Positions 17,245-25,250 of a stretch of 64,000 nt of DNA are shown here, one piece after another. This stretch comes from Rubellimicrobium arenae. GTDB lineage: Bacteria; Pseudomonadota; Alphaproteobacteria; Rhodobacterales; Rhodobacteraceae. The stretch spans positions 248,001-312,000 of the forward strand of contig NZ_JAFMST010000006.1 in assembly GCF_017916275.1 (NCBI RefSeq). The letters are read 5' to 3'. A model generated the notes under the pieces. The model was not told where the DNA came from. It saw nothing but the letters and a program-made list of their open reading frames with translations, and did no database searches. Within the stretch, counting starts at the first letter, position 1, and every line of letters begins with the position of its first letter. Position numbers and translations under genes: made by a program.

Positions 17245-17412
17245 CGAACTCTCCAACATGCGAGATGTTGGACCTGACCATCCTCTTGTGTCCTCAAGAT
17301 GGCGGGGCCGCGGCCAGAATCCAGCAGTCACCCCGAATCAGGACGAGGCGGCCGGAGTCCGCGGGACTCCTGCGCCGCCAACGCCCTGCGATCCTGTTTC
17401 CGTCGGGGCCGA

Positions 17413-18435
17413 TCACCCCGGCGTCCAGGCCTGCTTCACCTCGCGAAGCCGCATGACCACCGGATCGGGAACGGCATACAGCCATCCCAGGCCCAGGCTG
17501 CGGGCGACCTGTTCGATCATGAGGGCGGCCGGGACGGCAATGCCGGCGAACCCGATCCAGACCACGGTCGGAGCGGCGGCCATCCATGGCTCGGGCAGCA
17601 GGGCGAACAGGATCGCCATGATCGGCATGTGGCCCAGATAGATCGGCAGCGACCGACGGCCTATCGAATTCATCCAGGCGGAGGCCGCTGGCAGGGATTG
17701 CAGCCCGTAGGCGGCCGCGACGCCGAGCCCGGCCCCCAGCGCGCTTCGGACGACCAGCTTCGTGAAGCCATGAAGCGGCAAGGCCAGGGAGATCAGGAGG
17801 CCGCCCGCGCAAACGGCCGCGACCACGAGCACCCTGCTGCCCCTTTCCGTGGCCCAGCGCATATAGGGGGCGCCAAGAACCCCGGCCATGTAGAATGGAT
17901 AATAAAGGGCGAAGCTGCGGGTGAAGAACTCCTCGCGGAGCAGGTGATTGACGGCAAGCAATCCGAACAGGCCACCCAGCAACGCCAGCCGCCGCCAGCC
18001 GTCCTGCGTCAGGACCAACCAAGCCATGACGGCATAAGCCAGCAACGCATAGATGAACCAGAGTTCGCCCTGCGGGCTCCAGAGGATTTCGCCCAGTCCC
18101 GGAAGAGGTCGGGTGAACCACGGATAAAGCGGCACCACGGCATCGATGGCGCTGCCGATGACGGTCCAGACCAGCAGGATCCACACCATGGGCAGAACCC
18201 GCTTCCGGATGGTCTGCGCGATCGGGCGCCGCGCCAGACCGGCCGTCAGGATACCTGACGCAAGGAAGAACAGCGGCATCCGGGCGTAGATGAGCCATTC
18301 GTTCAGCCGGGTCACCTCGGTGGGCATGTCTCCTCCGAGGCGTGCGAAAAGATAGGAATGCCACAGGACGACCAATAGGATCGACGCCCCTTTGGCCGTG
18401 TCGATCCAGTCGATCCGTTCCGAATTCGCTTTCAT
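17413..18435 (-). CDS. Acyltransferase family 3 membrane protein
   Basis: A 340-residue protein with about ten membrane helices. The N-terminus RIDWIDTAKGASILLVVLWH carries the typical catalytic His of the Acyl_transf_3 (OafB/NodX-like) family, and ARMPLFFLASGILTAGL is the next family block. Members O-acylate sugars of lipopolysaccharide, exopolysaccharide or other lipids in the inner membrane. No glycan cluster is adjacent, so the acceptor is unknown. The start ATG at 18435 directly precedes the family N-terminus. Confidence 0.88.
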   Translation of the reverse strand: MKANSERIDWIDTAKGASILLVVLWHSYLFARLGGDMPTEVTRLNEWLIYARMPLFFLASGILTAGLARRPIAQTIRKRVLPMVWILLVWTVIGSAIDAVVPLYPWFTRPLPGLGEILWSPQGELWFIYALLAYAVMAWLVLTQDGWRRLALLGGLFGLLAVNHLLREEFFTRSFALYYPFYMAGVLGAPYMRWATERGSRVLVVAAVCAGGLLISLALPLHGFTKLVVRSALGAGLGVAAAYGLQSLPAASAWMNSIGRRSLPIYLGHMPIMAILFALLPEPWMAAAPTVVWIGFAGIAVPAALMIEQVARSLGLGWLYAVPDPVVMRLREVKQAWTPG

Positions 18436-18995
18436 GCGTCCCTCAGGGTGTTGGAGGCCAGCATCAACGACCGCGACTCGTACATTTCACGCAAATATGT
18501 CATGCGCATTTCAGTCTCCCTGCCGGCCATTCCGCGGGAAATCTACAATCGCATTCAAAGGAACCCTGCCTGATCTATGGGATTGGGTCCTTTGATCCCT
18601 TCTATTCCCTATTATCTGTCCCTTAGCCGACTTGATCGGTCTCGACGTCCCGGGCGCCGTATTTCCAGTGCCCTCGAACCACGCGAGATAGGTCGCGACC
18701 TTCGGATATTAACGGAGGAGGTTCATCTCTGGCCGGGCCCAAGCGGATTTCTGCCAAGCACCTCCGCGTAATTGCGCAAACGCGGCGCAAGAATAGGCAT
18801 TCCGAAGACGCCGCCGCGCAGGGGTGCCGATCTTTGGCCGGAACACCCGACCCGCGAACCTGTCCAGGCGGCCCACCGGGCCGGGCGCGGGCGGCGCTGG
18901 TCCCGGCGAGACGGTGGCCCGGCCGGCTCTCCGCATCCTTCGATCAACTTCTGTTGCCTCGACAGCCCAGCGCCGGCTGGCGTAACGATGCCGCC
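18436..18995. other. Intergenic gap with AT-richer core
   Basis: No gene supported. The part from about 18470 to 18620 is AT-rich compared with the rest and is likely to carry the acyltransferase promoter. Confidence 0.35.
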
Positions 18996-19571
18996 ATGGG
19001 GCCGCTCCGCACGCATCTGAGATCCGCCACGCGGCTGGCCCATGAGCGCGTCGATGCGGCGTTCGGCCAGTACGACCTGTCGCGCCGAAGCGATTACGCG
19101 ACCTTCCTGAGCCACCATGCCGCTATCCTGACGCCGCTGGAGCTTTCCCTCGAGGCGGCGGGCGTGGCCCGGCTTCTTCCGGATTGGCCGGAACGGTCGC
19201 GCCGGCACGCGCTTCGTCAGGACCTGGAGGTCCTGGGCCTGCTCCCTCCTTCCATCGGGCAGGGGGCGACACCCCAGGGGCCGGCGGCTCTGCTGGGCAT
19301 GGTTTATGTCCTGGAGGGCTCGCGGCTCGGTGCGGCGGTCCTGCTGCGCCGCGTGAGGGAGGCCACCGATCCGGATGTCCGGGCGGCAACGCTCTACCTT
19401 GGCCATGGAGCCGCGCAGGGGCTCTGGACCTCCTTCATCGACCGGCTCGAACAGAGTCCACAGGCGCTGGCCGACCCGGACGCCGTGGTCGCCGGAGCAC
19501 TGGCCGCCTTCGCTGCCTTCGAGGCCGCGGCCGGGCCTGCCGGGCGTCAGAAGGAAGGTCGTACCGGCTGA
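18996..19571 (+). CDS. Heme oxygenase-like protein (BphO type)
   Basis: A 191-residue all-helical protein. The N-terminus LRTHLRSATRLAHERVDAAF places a His about where the proximal heme ligand sits in bacterial heme oxygenases, and the distal-helix region ALLGMVYVLEGSRLGAAVLL contains the GSRLG motif. Such enzymes split heme to biliverdin, CO and iron, often supplying the chromophore of a phytochrome. No phytochrome gene is in the window. The ATG at 18996 matches the family start. Confidence 0.8.
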   Translation: MGPLRTHLRSATRLAHERVDAAFGQYDLSRRSDYATFLSHHAAILTPLELSLEAAGVARLLPDWPERSRRHALRQDLEVLGLLPPSIGQGATPQGPAALLGMVYVLEGSRLGAAVLLRRVREATDPDVRAATLYLGHGAAQGLWTSFIDRLEQSPQALADPDAVVAGALAAFAAFEAAAGPAGRQKEGRTG

Positions 19572-19711
19572 CCGGCCGGGCCCCGGCGCAATCCCGATGG
19601 CCGGGGCCGTCACATGGCTTGCGCCCTGGCCCCGGGACGGAGCCCGCACGGGCCGGCGGAACATTCGCTGGAAGCGCAGGTTCCCCCCGGATATTCCGGA
19701 AAGGTGTCCTG

Positions 19712-20671
19712 ATGGTCCGCTTCGGCTACCACGCCTCGCATGAGCAGTTCGCCCCTTCCGAGCTCCTCGCCCATGTCCAGGCGGCCGAGGCGGCCGGGTT
19801 CGACGCGGCGAAATGCTCGGATCACTTCCGGCCCTGGGGATCGCAGCAGGGGCAGTCGGGGTTCGCCTGGTCCTGGTTGGGCGCGGCGCTCGCGCGGACG
19901 CGCTTTCCGCTGGGGGTGATCTCCGCGCCCGGCTACCGCTATCATCCGGCGATCCTGGCGCAGGGCGCGGCGACCCTGGCCGAACTGTTCCCGGGACGCT
20001 TCTGGCTGGCGCTCGGCAGTGGCCAAAGGCTCAACGAGGACGTGGTCGGGGGGCCCTGGCCCGAGAAGCCGGAGCGCAACGCGCGGCTGGAGGAGTGCGC
20101 CGGGATCATCCGGGCGCTCCTGAGCGGCGAGACGGTGTCGCACCATGGGAGGGTCACGGTCGTGGAGGGCCAGCTCTACTCGCGTCCTGCCACGCCGCCG
20201 CCGCTCCTGGGGGCGGCCGTGACCGAGGAGACAGCCGCCTTCGTCGGGGGCTGGGCGGACGGACTTCTCACCGTCGGCGGGGAGCCTGACCAGGTCCGCA
20301 GGGTGATCGAGGCTTTCCGGCGCGGGGGAGGGGAGGGAAAGCGGCTCGTCCTGCAGGTGGGCCTGAACTGGGCCCCGACCGAGGAGGAGGCGCTTCGGGG
20401 CGCCTGGGACCAGTGGCGCACCAACGTCTTGGGGGGCGAAGTGAACTGGGAGCTGCGGTCGCCCGGACAGTTCGAGACCGCGACCAAGCATGTCCGGCCC
20501 GAAGACGTGGCGAAGTCGATCCTCGTCTCCTCCAGCCCGGACCAGCATGTCGAGTGGATCGGCCGCTACATCGAGCTCGGCTTCGAGGAGATCCATCTTC
20601 ATCAAGTCGGGCGCAACCAGGCGTCCTTCATCGAGACCTTCGGCGCTCGGGTCCTGCCGCAGCTTCGCTGA
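19712..20671 (+). CDS. LLM-class flavin-dependent oxidoreductase
   Basis: A 319-residue TIM-barrel enzyme starting MVRFGYHASHEQFAPSELLA. It keeps the luciferase-like blocks AAEAAGFDAAKCSDHFRPWG, AGYRYHPA-like ISAPGYRYHPAILAQGAATL and LFPGRFWLALGSGQRLNEDV. It resembles the non-F420 flavinoid oxidoreductase subgroup. The substrate is unknown. AAAGG lies about 8 bases before the ATG. It is followed closely by the convergent operon at 20674. Confidence 0.85.
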   Translation: MVRFGYHASHEQFAPSELLAHVQAAEAAGFDAAKCSDHFRPWGSQQGQSGFAWSWLGAALARTRFPLGVISAPGYRYHPAILAQGAATLAELFPGRFWLALGSGQRLNEDVVGGPWPEKPERNARLEECAGIIRALLSGETVSHHGRVTVVEGQLYSRPATPPPLLGAAVTEETAAFVGGWADGLLTVGGEPDQVRRVIEAFRRGGGEGKRLVLQVGLNWAPTEEEALRGAWDQWRTNVLGGEVNWELRSPGQFETATKHVRPEDVAKSILVSSSPDQHVEWIGRYIELGFEEIHLHQVGRNQASFIETFGARVLPQLR

Positions 20672-20673
20672 GG

Positions 20674-20964
20674 TCAGGACGCAAGGCCCAGGCAGCCGGC
20701 CAGGCCCGCCGGCAGCACCAGGGGGGCGCCCGCGCGGTAAAGCTCCGCGACAAGGTTCCGGCTCCCCCGCGCCACGAGGCCCAGGGCGTTGCGGTCGGTG
20801 ATGGTCACATCCGGGGGCACCTCCTGCAGGAACCCCGGGGGCGGGAGGACCACGAGCACCGCCGGAGCCGGGCCGCCGAGCCGCAGGACCAGGGCGAGCA
20901 CGGCGATCCACCCCAGGCCGGCCAGGAGGAGGCCGAGCAGCAGTTGGATCGGCCTAATAGTCAT
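20674..20964 (-). CDS. Small membrane protein, last gene of a four-gene operon
   Basis: A 96-residue protein with an N-terminal membrane helix (QLLLGLLLAGLGWIAVLALV) and a hydrophobic C-terminus. The start ATG at 20964 lies inside the last codons of the 351-residue gene, an 11-base overlap that implies translational coupling. No family recognised. It converges tightly with the LLM gene, the two stops being 2 bases apart. Confidence 0.6.
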   Translation of the reverse strand: MTIRPIQLLLGLLLAGLGWIAVLALVLRLGGPAPAVLVVLPPPGFLQEVPPDVTITDRNALGLVARGSRNLVAELYRAGAPLVLPAGLAGCLGLAS

Positions 20965-22009
20965 GGATGTGCTCGACCGCGACCGAGCCGTCGCGGAGCA
21001 GGTCGGACAGGTCCGCCACGGAAAGGAGGCGAAGGCTCCGCCAGTCGGAATGACCCTGGCGGGCGAGGGTGGCCAGCACCGTTCCGTGGGCGGCTTCATC
21101 TCCGGCCTGGGCGCCGAGGGTGGTCACGAGGATGTCGTCGTTTCCTGCGATCTCCACGAAGTCCGCGCCCTGGGCGGCGAGCACGCGCGCCAGGTCCGTG
21201 AAGGCCCGATAGCGGGGCGTCTCGATCTCGATGCCCTCCGGGCGTCGTTGGATCACCTCAACGCCCTCGATCGCGGACAGCTTCTCCACGGGCAGGCCCC
21301 GGACGATGCTCCGCATCGTGACCTCGTCGTGGCCCGTCCGCTCCACGGCCGCGGCGATCGCTCCGGCATAGGCGGCTTTGGCCCGGTATTCGAGACCCAG
21401 CGCAAGCCGCCGCTCCCGGTCCCGGAAGGCCCCGGTCGCCGCGGCGTCGAGCGCCTCCGCGTCCTCACGGAACGGCCAAAGGTACCAGGGCACCTGTTGC
21501 AGGAAGGTGGCGTAGTCAGTCGCCTGCCGCGCCGACAGGTCATCCAGCGAGGCGCGCTCGCTCCCCCGGATCCACGTCGCGGCGCGGCCCAGCGTCTCCT
21601 CATAGGTGGCCTTGAGAAGCAGTTCGGCCGTAAAGCTCACGCCGATTACATAGACCATGCGCTGGTACTCCGGGTTCCCGCCTCCATGCCCGGCCGAGGC
21701 GCGCGACAGCGTGCACAGGGAGGACCAGAAGTCGCCGATGGTGGGCAGGAAGCGATAGTCCTGCGGATCGCCGGTGCGGATCACGGCGGCATAATCCTCG
21801 TAGGCGTGCACGATGTGCCATTCGGGATAGGTGAGCAGCGTGTTCGATTCGGGCCTGCGATGCTCGGGCGGGAGGATCGGCGCGCGGTCGTCGCCCAGGG
21901 GCGTGCCCCGGCAGGCGAGCTCGACGTAGCCCACCGGGGACAGCAGCGCGGCCACGAGGAGGGCGGCCCCCAGGAGAAGGAGGCCCAGCCACCGGATCAC
22001 CGCCCTCAA
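20954..22009 (-). CDS. Membrane-anchored protein of unknown function, 351 aa
   Basis: An N-terminal membrane helix (WLGLLLLGAALLVAALLSPV, about residues 7-26) anchors a large, mostly helical domain outside or at the membrane. Notable stretches are TYPEWHIVHAYEDYAAVI, FWSSLCTLSRAS, the aromatic FLQQVPWYLWPFRED, and YRAFTDLARVLAAQGADFVE. I do not recognise a named family. It overlaps the 135-residue gene by 4 bases (ATGA) and the 96-residue gene by 11, so it is part of one unit with the FAD oxidase. Confidence 0.7.
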   Translation of the reverse strand: MRAVIRWLGLLLLGAALLVAALLSPVGYVELACRGTPLGDDRAPILPPEHRRPESNTLLTYPEWHIVHAYEDYAAVIRTGDPQDYRFLPTIGDFWSSLCTLSRASAGHGGGNPEYQRMVYVIGVSFTAELLLKATYEETLGRAATWIRGSERASLDDLSARQATDYATFLQQVPWYLWPFREDAEALDAAATGAFRDRERRLALGLEYRAKAAYAGAIAAAVERTGHDEVTMRSIVRGLPVEKLSAIEGVEVIQRRPEGIEIETPRYRAFTDLARVLAAQGADFVEIAGNDDILVTTLGAQAGDEAAHGTVLATLARQGHSDWRSLRLLSVADLSDLLRDGSVAVEHIHDY

Positions 22010-22413
22010 GGGAAGGCCTCGTTTCGCCGGGACCGCAGTCCCGCCCAGAGCGCGAACCCGCCCAGGGCCAGATGCGGCAGGTTGGCCAGGACGCGGAAGG
22101 TGAGCGGCAGGCTTTGGGGGCCGACTGTCAGGATTCCCAGGTCGAGGTACCCCGATCCCAGCGACAGCCCCATGAGGCCGTCGGCCAGGTAGGCGGCTCC
22201 GAACAGGATCAGGAACAGGCGCGCCGCCCGTGCCGAGACCAGCGCGGCCCCAAGGGCCCAGAGCCCCGAGGCCAGATGCAGGGCGTCATCATATGCGTCC
22301 AGCGCGAAGATGCCGAAGACCGCTCCACCCGGGCGCGGAATGCCGGGCAGGTAGTTGAGCGCCGCGACGGCCGCGAGGATGACGAAGTAGCCGAAGGCGA
22401 TGGTGCGGTGCAT
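22006..22413 (-). CDS. Four-helix membrane protein (DUF4383-like)
   Basis: A 135-residue protein with four predicted helices: RTIAFGYFVILAAVAALNYL, ALHLASGLWALGAALVSARA, LFLILFGAAYLADGLMGLSL and VLANLPHLALGGFALWAGLR. The HLA-G pattern in helix 2 and NxxHLxLG in helix 4 resemble small DUF4383-type proteins of unknown role. Its ATG at 22413 begins 1 base after the FAD oxidase stop, and it overlaps the next gene by 4 bases. Confidence 0.7.
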   Translation of the reverse strand: MHRTIAFGYFVILAAVAALNYLPGIPRPGGAVFGIFALDAYDDALHLASGLWALGAALVSARAARLFLILFGAAYLADGLMGLSLGSGYLDLGILTVGPQSLPLTFRVLANLPHLALGGFALWAGLRSRRNEAFP

Positions 22414-22414
22414 G

Positions 22415-23893
22415 TCAGGTCTCCGCCAGGTAATTGTCCCAGAACCCGTTCCTGAGCCGCAGTCCGGGATCCACCTGGCGCTTGATCGCCACGAACTCCT
22501 CCCAGCGCGGATAGGCCCGGCGGAACTGGTCGCGCGTCGCATGGGGACGGTAGGGAAGGTAGTAGGTCCCGCCCAGGGCTTGGACGGCGTCGATCATCTC
22601 GCGCGTCATCCGGGCCATGTCGGCCTCGGCCCGTTCAGTCATCTCCTGGCTGAACAGGAGCACGGAGGCCATGCGCGGCCCGTCGGGCGCGTAGGACAGC
22701 AGCGAGGTGGCGTCCTGCCCGACCCAGCGGACGGTGATGTTCAGGAGCTCCTGATAGCTGTGGGGAATGATCGCCCGGGCCGCAGCCAGGAACTCACCGT
22801 AGCGATCCGGGGCGACGAAGTACTCGTGCAGGATGTCGGTCCGGGCCGGGTCGCGGTCGTCGAGCGTGATCACCGGCTCGTTGAGGAGGGAGTTGCGGCT
22901 GGCCGGTCCCGCCAGCCGGGGTCCAAGTTCGGTCTCGATCCACCAGCGGCGGCGCTTGATCCAGTCCGAGCCCACCTGCGCGCGAAAGATGGGACGGGCG
23001 GCCCTGCTCAGGAAGCCCGAACCCCGGGCGGGCGGAGACTCCCCGTCGAGGACCGCATGGGTGACGACCAGCGCCTCCTCCAGGAACCCTTCACGGTCCA
23101 CGCTGAGCCGTCCATAGGTCATCGGCGAGGCTCCAGCCGCCTCGGCGAAGACGGCCGCGAAGCGGTCCGCCGACAAAGTCTGGAAACGGGGCTCCAGAAG
23201 CATATTGGGCGCGACCTCGACCTCCAGGTCGGTGATGAGCCCGATCAGGCCGTAGCCCCCCATGGCCGCTGCGAAGAGTTCGGCGTTCTCCGTCCGTGAG
23301 GCCGTCACGAAGCTCCCGTCCGCCAGCACCATGCGAAGGCGCGCGACGGTGGATCCCATGGGTCCGAAAGCGGTGGGCCAGCCATGGGCATTGACGCTGA
23401 AGGTGGCGGCGACTCCGAAGTCGTTGTTCGACTGCATGACCTTGGGCGACAGTCCCATGGGATCGAGCGCGCCGATCACCTGATGCCAGCGCGCGCCGGC
23501 ATGGACCGCCATCCGTCGCCCTGTCCGATCCGCCTCGAGCCAGTCCGAATCGAAGGTGACCGCGTGACCGTCCCGGGGGATCGCATGGCCCCCCATCGAG
23601 TGACGCGCGGCGCCGACGTTCACCGGTCGGCCCTGGGCTTCGGCCGCCCGCAACTCGCTCCGGAGCGCGGCGACCAGAGCCTGACCCGGATCCTCGCGAC
23701 ACAGGAGATGGCGCGCGACGGGCGTCTCGGACAGGAGGGAGGCGTCGTTCAGCACGCCGTCGCCCCCCGCCGGCGTGATCAGCCCCGCCCGGTCCACCGG
23801 ATCCGGTGCGAGCCCGCGCGTTCCCGCGATGCCCAAGCCCGCCCCGGCGGCGCCGGCCATGCCCAGCAAGAAGGTCCTGCGCGTCCAGGTCAT
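22415..23893 (-). CDS. Tat-exported FAD-binding oxidoreductase (aldonolactone oxidase-like)
   Basis: A 492-residue flavoprotein of the VAO/PCMH fold. The N-terminus MTWTRRTFLLGMAGAAGAG is a twin-arginine signal, so it folds with FAD and is sent to the periplasm. The FAD domain holds NVGAARHSMGGHAIPRDGHA (the His could be the flavin attachment site) and NNDFGVAATFSVNAHGWPTA. The C-terminus ends in DPGLRLRNGFWDNYL, as in D-arabinono-1,4-lactone oxidases. The substrate is probably a sugar lactone or alditol. It is the first gene of a four-gene operon with three membrane proteins. Confidence 0.85.
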   Translation of the reverse strand: MTWTRRTFLLGMAGAAGAGLGIAGTRGLAPDPVDRAGLITPAGGDGVLNDASLLSETPVARHLLCREDPGQALVAALRSELRAAEAQGRPVNVGAARHSMGGHAIPRDGHAVTFDSDWLEADRTGRRMAVHAGARWHQVIGALDPMGLSPKVMQSNNDFGVAATFSVNAHGWPTAFGPMGSTVARLRMVLADGSFVTASRTENAELFAAAMGGYGLIGLITDLEVEVAPNMLLEPRFQTLSADRFAAVFAEAAGASPMTYGRLSVDREGFLEEALVVTHAVLDGESPPARGSGFLSRAARPIFRAQVGSDWIKRRRWWIETELGPRLAGPASRNSLLNEPVITLDDRDPARTDILHEYFVAPDRYGEFLAAARAIIPHSYQELLNITVRWVGQDATSLLSYAPDGPRMASVLLFSQEMTERAEADMARMTREMIDAVQALGGTYYLPYRPHATRDQFRRAYPRWEEFVAIKRQVDPGLRLRNGFWDNYLAET

Positions 23894-24031
23894 CGTCCAT
23901 CTCCGGGGCTCCGGCCCACGATGCGCTGGACTAGCACCGGCGGACCGGATCTGGGCAGTCCGGTTTTCCGGACGCGGCCGGCCCACCGCTCCCGTGCTGG
24001 ACCCCGGACGGACATCAGCTCTGGCCGTCGA

Positions 24032-24060
24032 TTGTCATGAAACTATTACACGTCTGTTAC
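24032..24060 (+). promoter_or_regulatory. Pho box (three tandem half-sites) before pstS
   Basis: Three 7-base direct repeats at exact 11-base steps: TTGTCAT (24032), CTATTAC (24043), CTGTTAC (24054). They match the CTGTCAT/CTGTTAC form of PhoB-binding half-sites and lie 88 bases before the pstS ATG. PhoB is encoded at the end of the operon, so the loop is self-regulated. Confidence 0.85.
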
Positions 24061-24147
24061 AGAAGCATCGCCCAACGGACTTAACCGGAGCGCCAAGGGC
24101 TGGCGGTGTTCACCTCCAGCCCCTCTGGGACAACGAGGAGCTTCCCC

Positions 24148-25188
24148 ATGTTTCACGTGAAACAACCCGCAACCGCCCTTGCGCTGGTTCTTCTGGCCAC
24201 GCCGGCCCTGGCGCGCGACAACATCCAGGTCGCGGGTTCGTCCACGGTTCTGCCCTACGCCACCATCGTGGCCGAGGCTTTTGGCGAGAACTTCGATTTT
24301 CCCACGCCGGTGGTCGAGGGCGGCGGCACGGGGTCGGGGCTGGCGCGCTTCTGCGAAGGCGTGGGCGAGAACCAGATCGACATCGCCAATGCGTCGCGCC
24401 CGATGCGCGCCTCCGAGTTCGAGACCTGCCAGGCCAATGGCGTGACGGACATCATCGAGGTCCGCATCGGCTATGACGGCATCGTGTTCGCCTCGCAAAA
24501 GGGCGGCGCGTCCTTCGCCTTCACGCCCGCTCAGTGGTACAACGCCCTGGCCGCGCAGGTGGTGCAGGACGGCCAGATCGTTGCCAACCCCTACACCAAC
24601 TGGTCCCAGATCGACCCGTCGCTCCCCGACCAGCCCATCCTGGCCTTCATCCCCGGCACCAAGCACGGCACCCGCGAAGTCTTCGAGCAGCGCGTGCTCG
24701 AGCAGGGCTGCAAGGACTCGGGCGCCGAGGACGCCTTCGTCGCCGCGAACGGCGGGGATGAGGACGCGGCCGGCGACAGCTGCATCGCGCTGCGCACCGA
24801 CGGGCTGTCCAACGACATCGACGGCGACTACAACGAGACCCTCGCGCGGCTGGAGGCCAATCCCGACGGCGTGGGCGTGTTCGGCCTGGCGTTCTACGAG
24901 AACAACACCGACACCCTGCAGGTCGCGACCATGTCGGGCGTCACCCCGTCCACCGAGACCATCGCGTCCGGTGAGTACCCGGTGTCGCGCCCGCTCTTCT
25001 TCTATGTGAAGAAGGCGCATATCGGCGTGATCCCCGGCCTCAAGGAGTTCGCCGAGTTCTTCGTCTCGGACGATCTCGCCGGCGAGGGTGGCCCGCTGGC
25101 CGACTACGGCCTCGTGGCCGATCCCGAACTGGCCACCACCCAGCAGATCGTCACCGACGAAACCGTCATGGCCGCCCCCGCGAGCTGA
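24148..25188 (+). CDS. pstS: Phosphate ABC transporter substrate-binding protein PstS
   Basis: A 346-residue periplasmic protein. The signal peptide is short (about residues 1-22, cut after ALA). The phosphate-site motifs are visible: VAGSSTVLPYATIVAEAF at the N-lobe and VVEGGGTGSGLARFCEG. It captures phosphate for PstCAB. The start ATG at 24148 falls inside a perfect parS, so the first residues MFHVKQ are dictated by that site. GAGGAG lies just upstream. It is the first gene of the phosphate operon and under a Pho box. Confidence 0.93.
   Translation: MFHVKQPATALALVLLATPALARDNIQVAGSSTVLPYATIVAEAFGENFDFPTPVVEGGGTGSGLARFCEGVGENQIDIANASRPMRASEFETCQANGVTDIIEVRIGYDGIVFASQKGGASFAFTPAQWYNALAAQVVQDGQIVANPYTNWSQIDPSLPDQPILAFIPGTKHGTREVFEQRVLEQGCKDSGAEDAFVAANGGDEDAAGDSCIALRTDGLSNDIDGDYNETLARLEANPDGVGVFGLAFYENNTDTLQVATMSGVTPSTETIASGEYPVSRPLFFYVKKAHIGVIPGLKEFAEFFVSDDLAGEGGPLADYGLVADPELATTQQIVTDETVMAAPAS
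24149..24164. other. parS chromosome-partitioning site (ParB binding)
   Basis: The 16-base palindrome TGTTTCACGTGAAACA is a perfect match to the conserved bacterial parS. It starts at the second base of the pstS ATG. ParB binds and spreads from such sites near the replication origin; here it is about 23 kb from dnaA. No parA or parB gene is in the window. Confidence 0.93.
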
Positions 25189-25200
25189 CCTGACGCCCTG

Positions 25201-25228
25201 GACCGATGCGCCCTGCCGCGCATCGGTC
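25201..25228 (+). terminator. pstS-pstC intergenic hairpin
   Basis: Perfect 10-base arms GACCGATGCG / CGCATCGGTC with an 8-base loop, 12 bases after the pstS stop and 22 before the pstC start, followed by a weakly T-rich tract. It probably stops part of the transcripts or protects the pstS mRNA 3' end, giving more binding protein than permease. Confidence 0.75.
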
Positions 25229-25250
25229 CTTCCTTGCTTGGACAGTCCTG

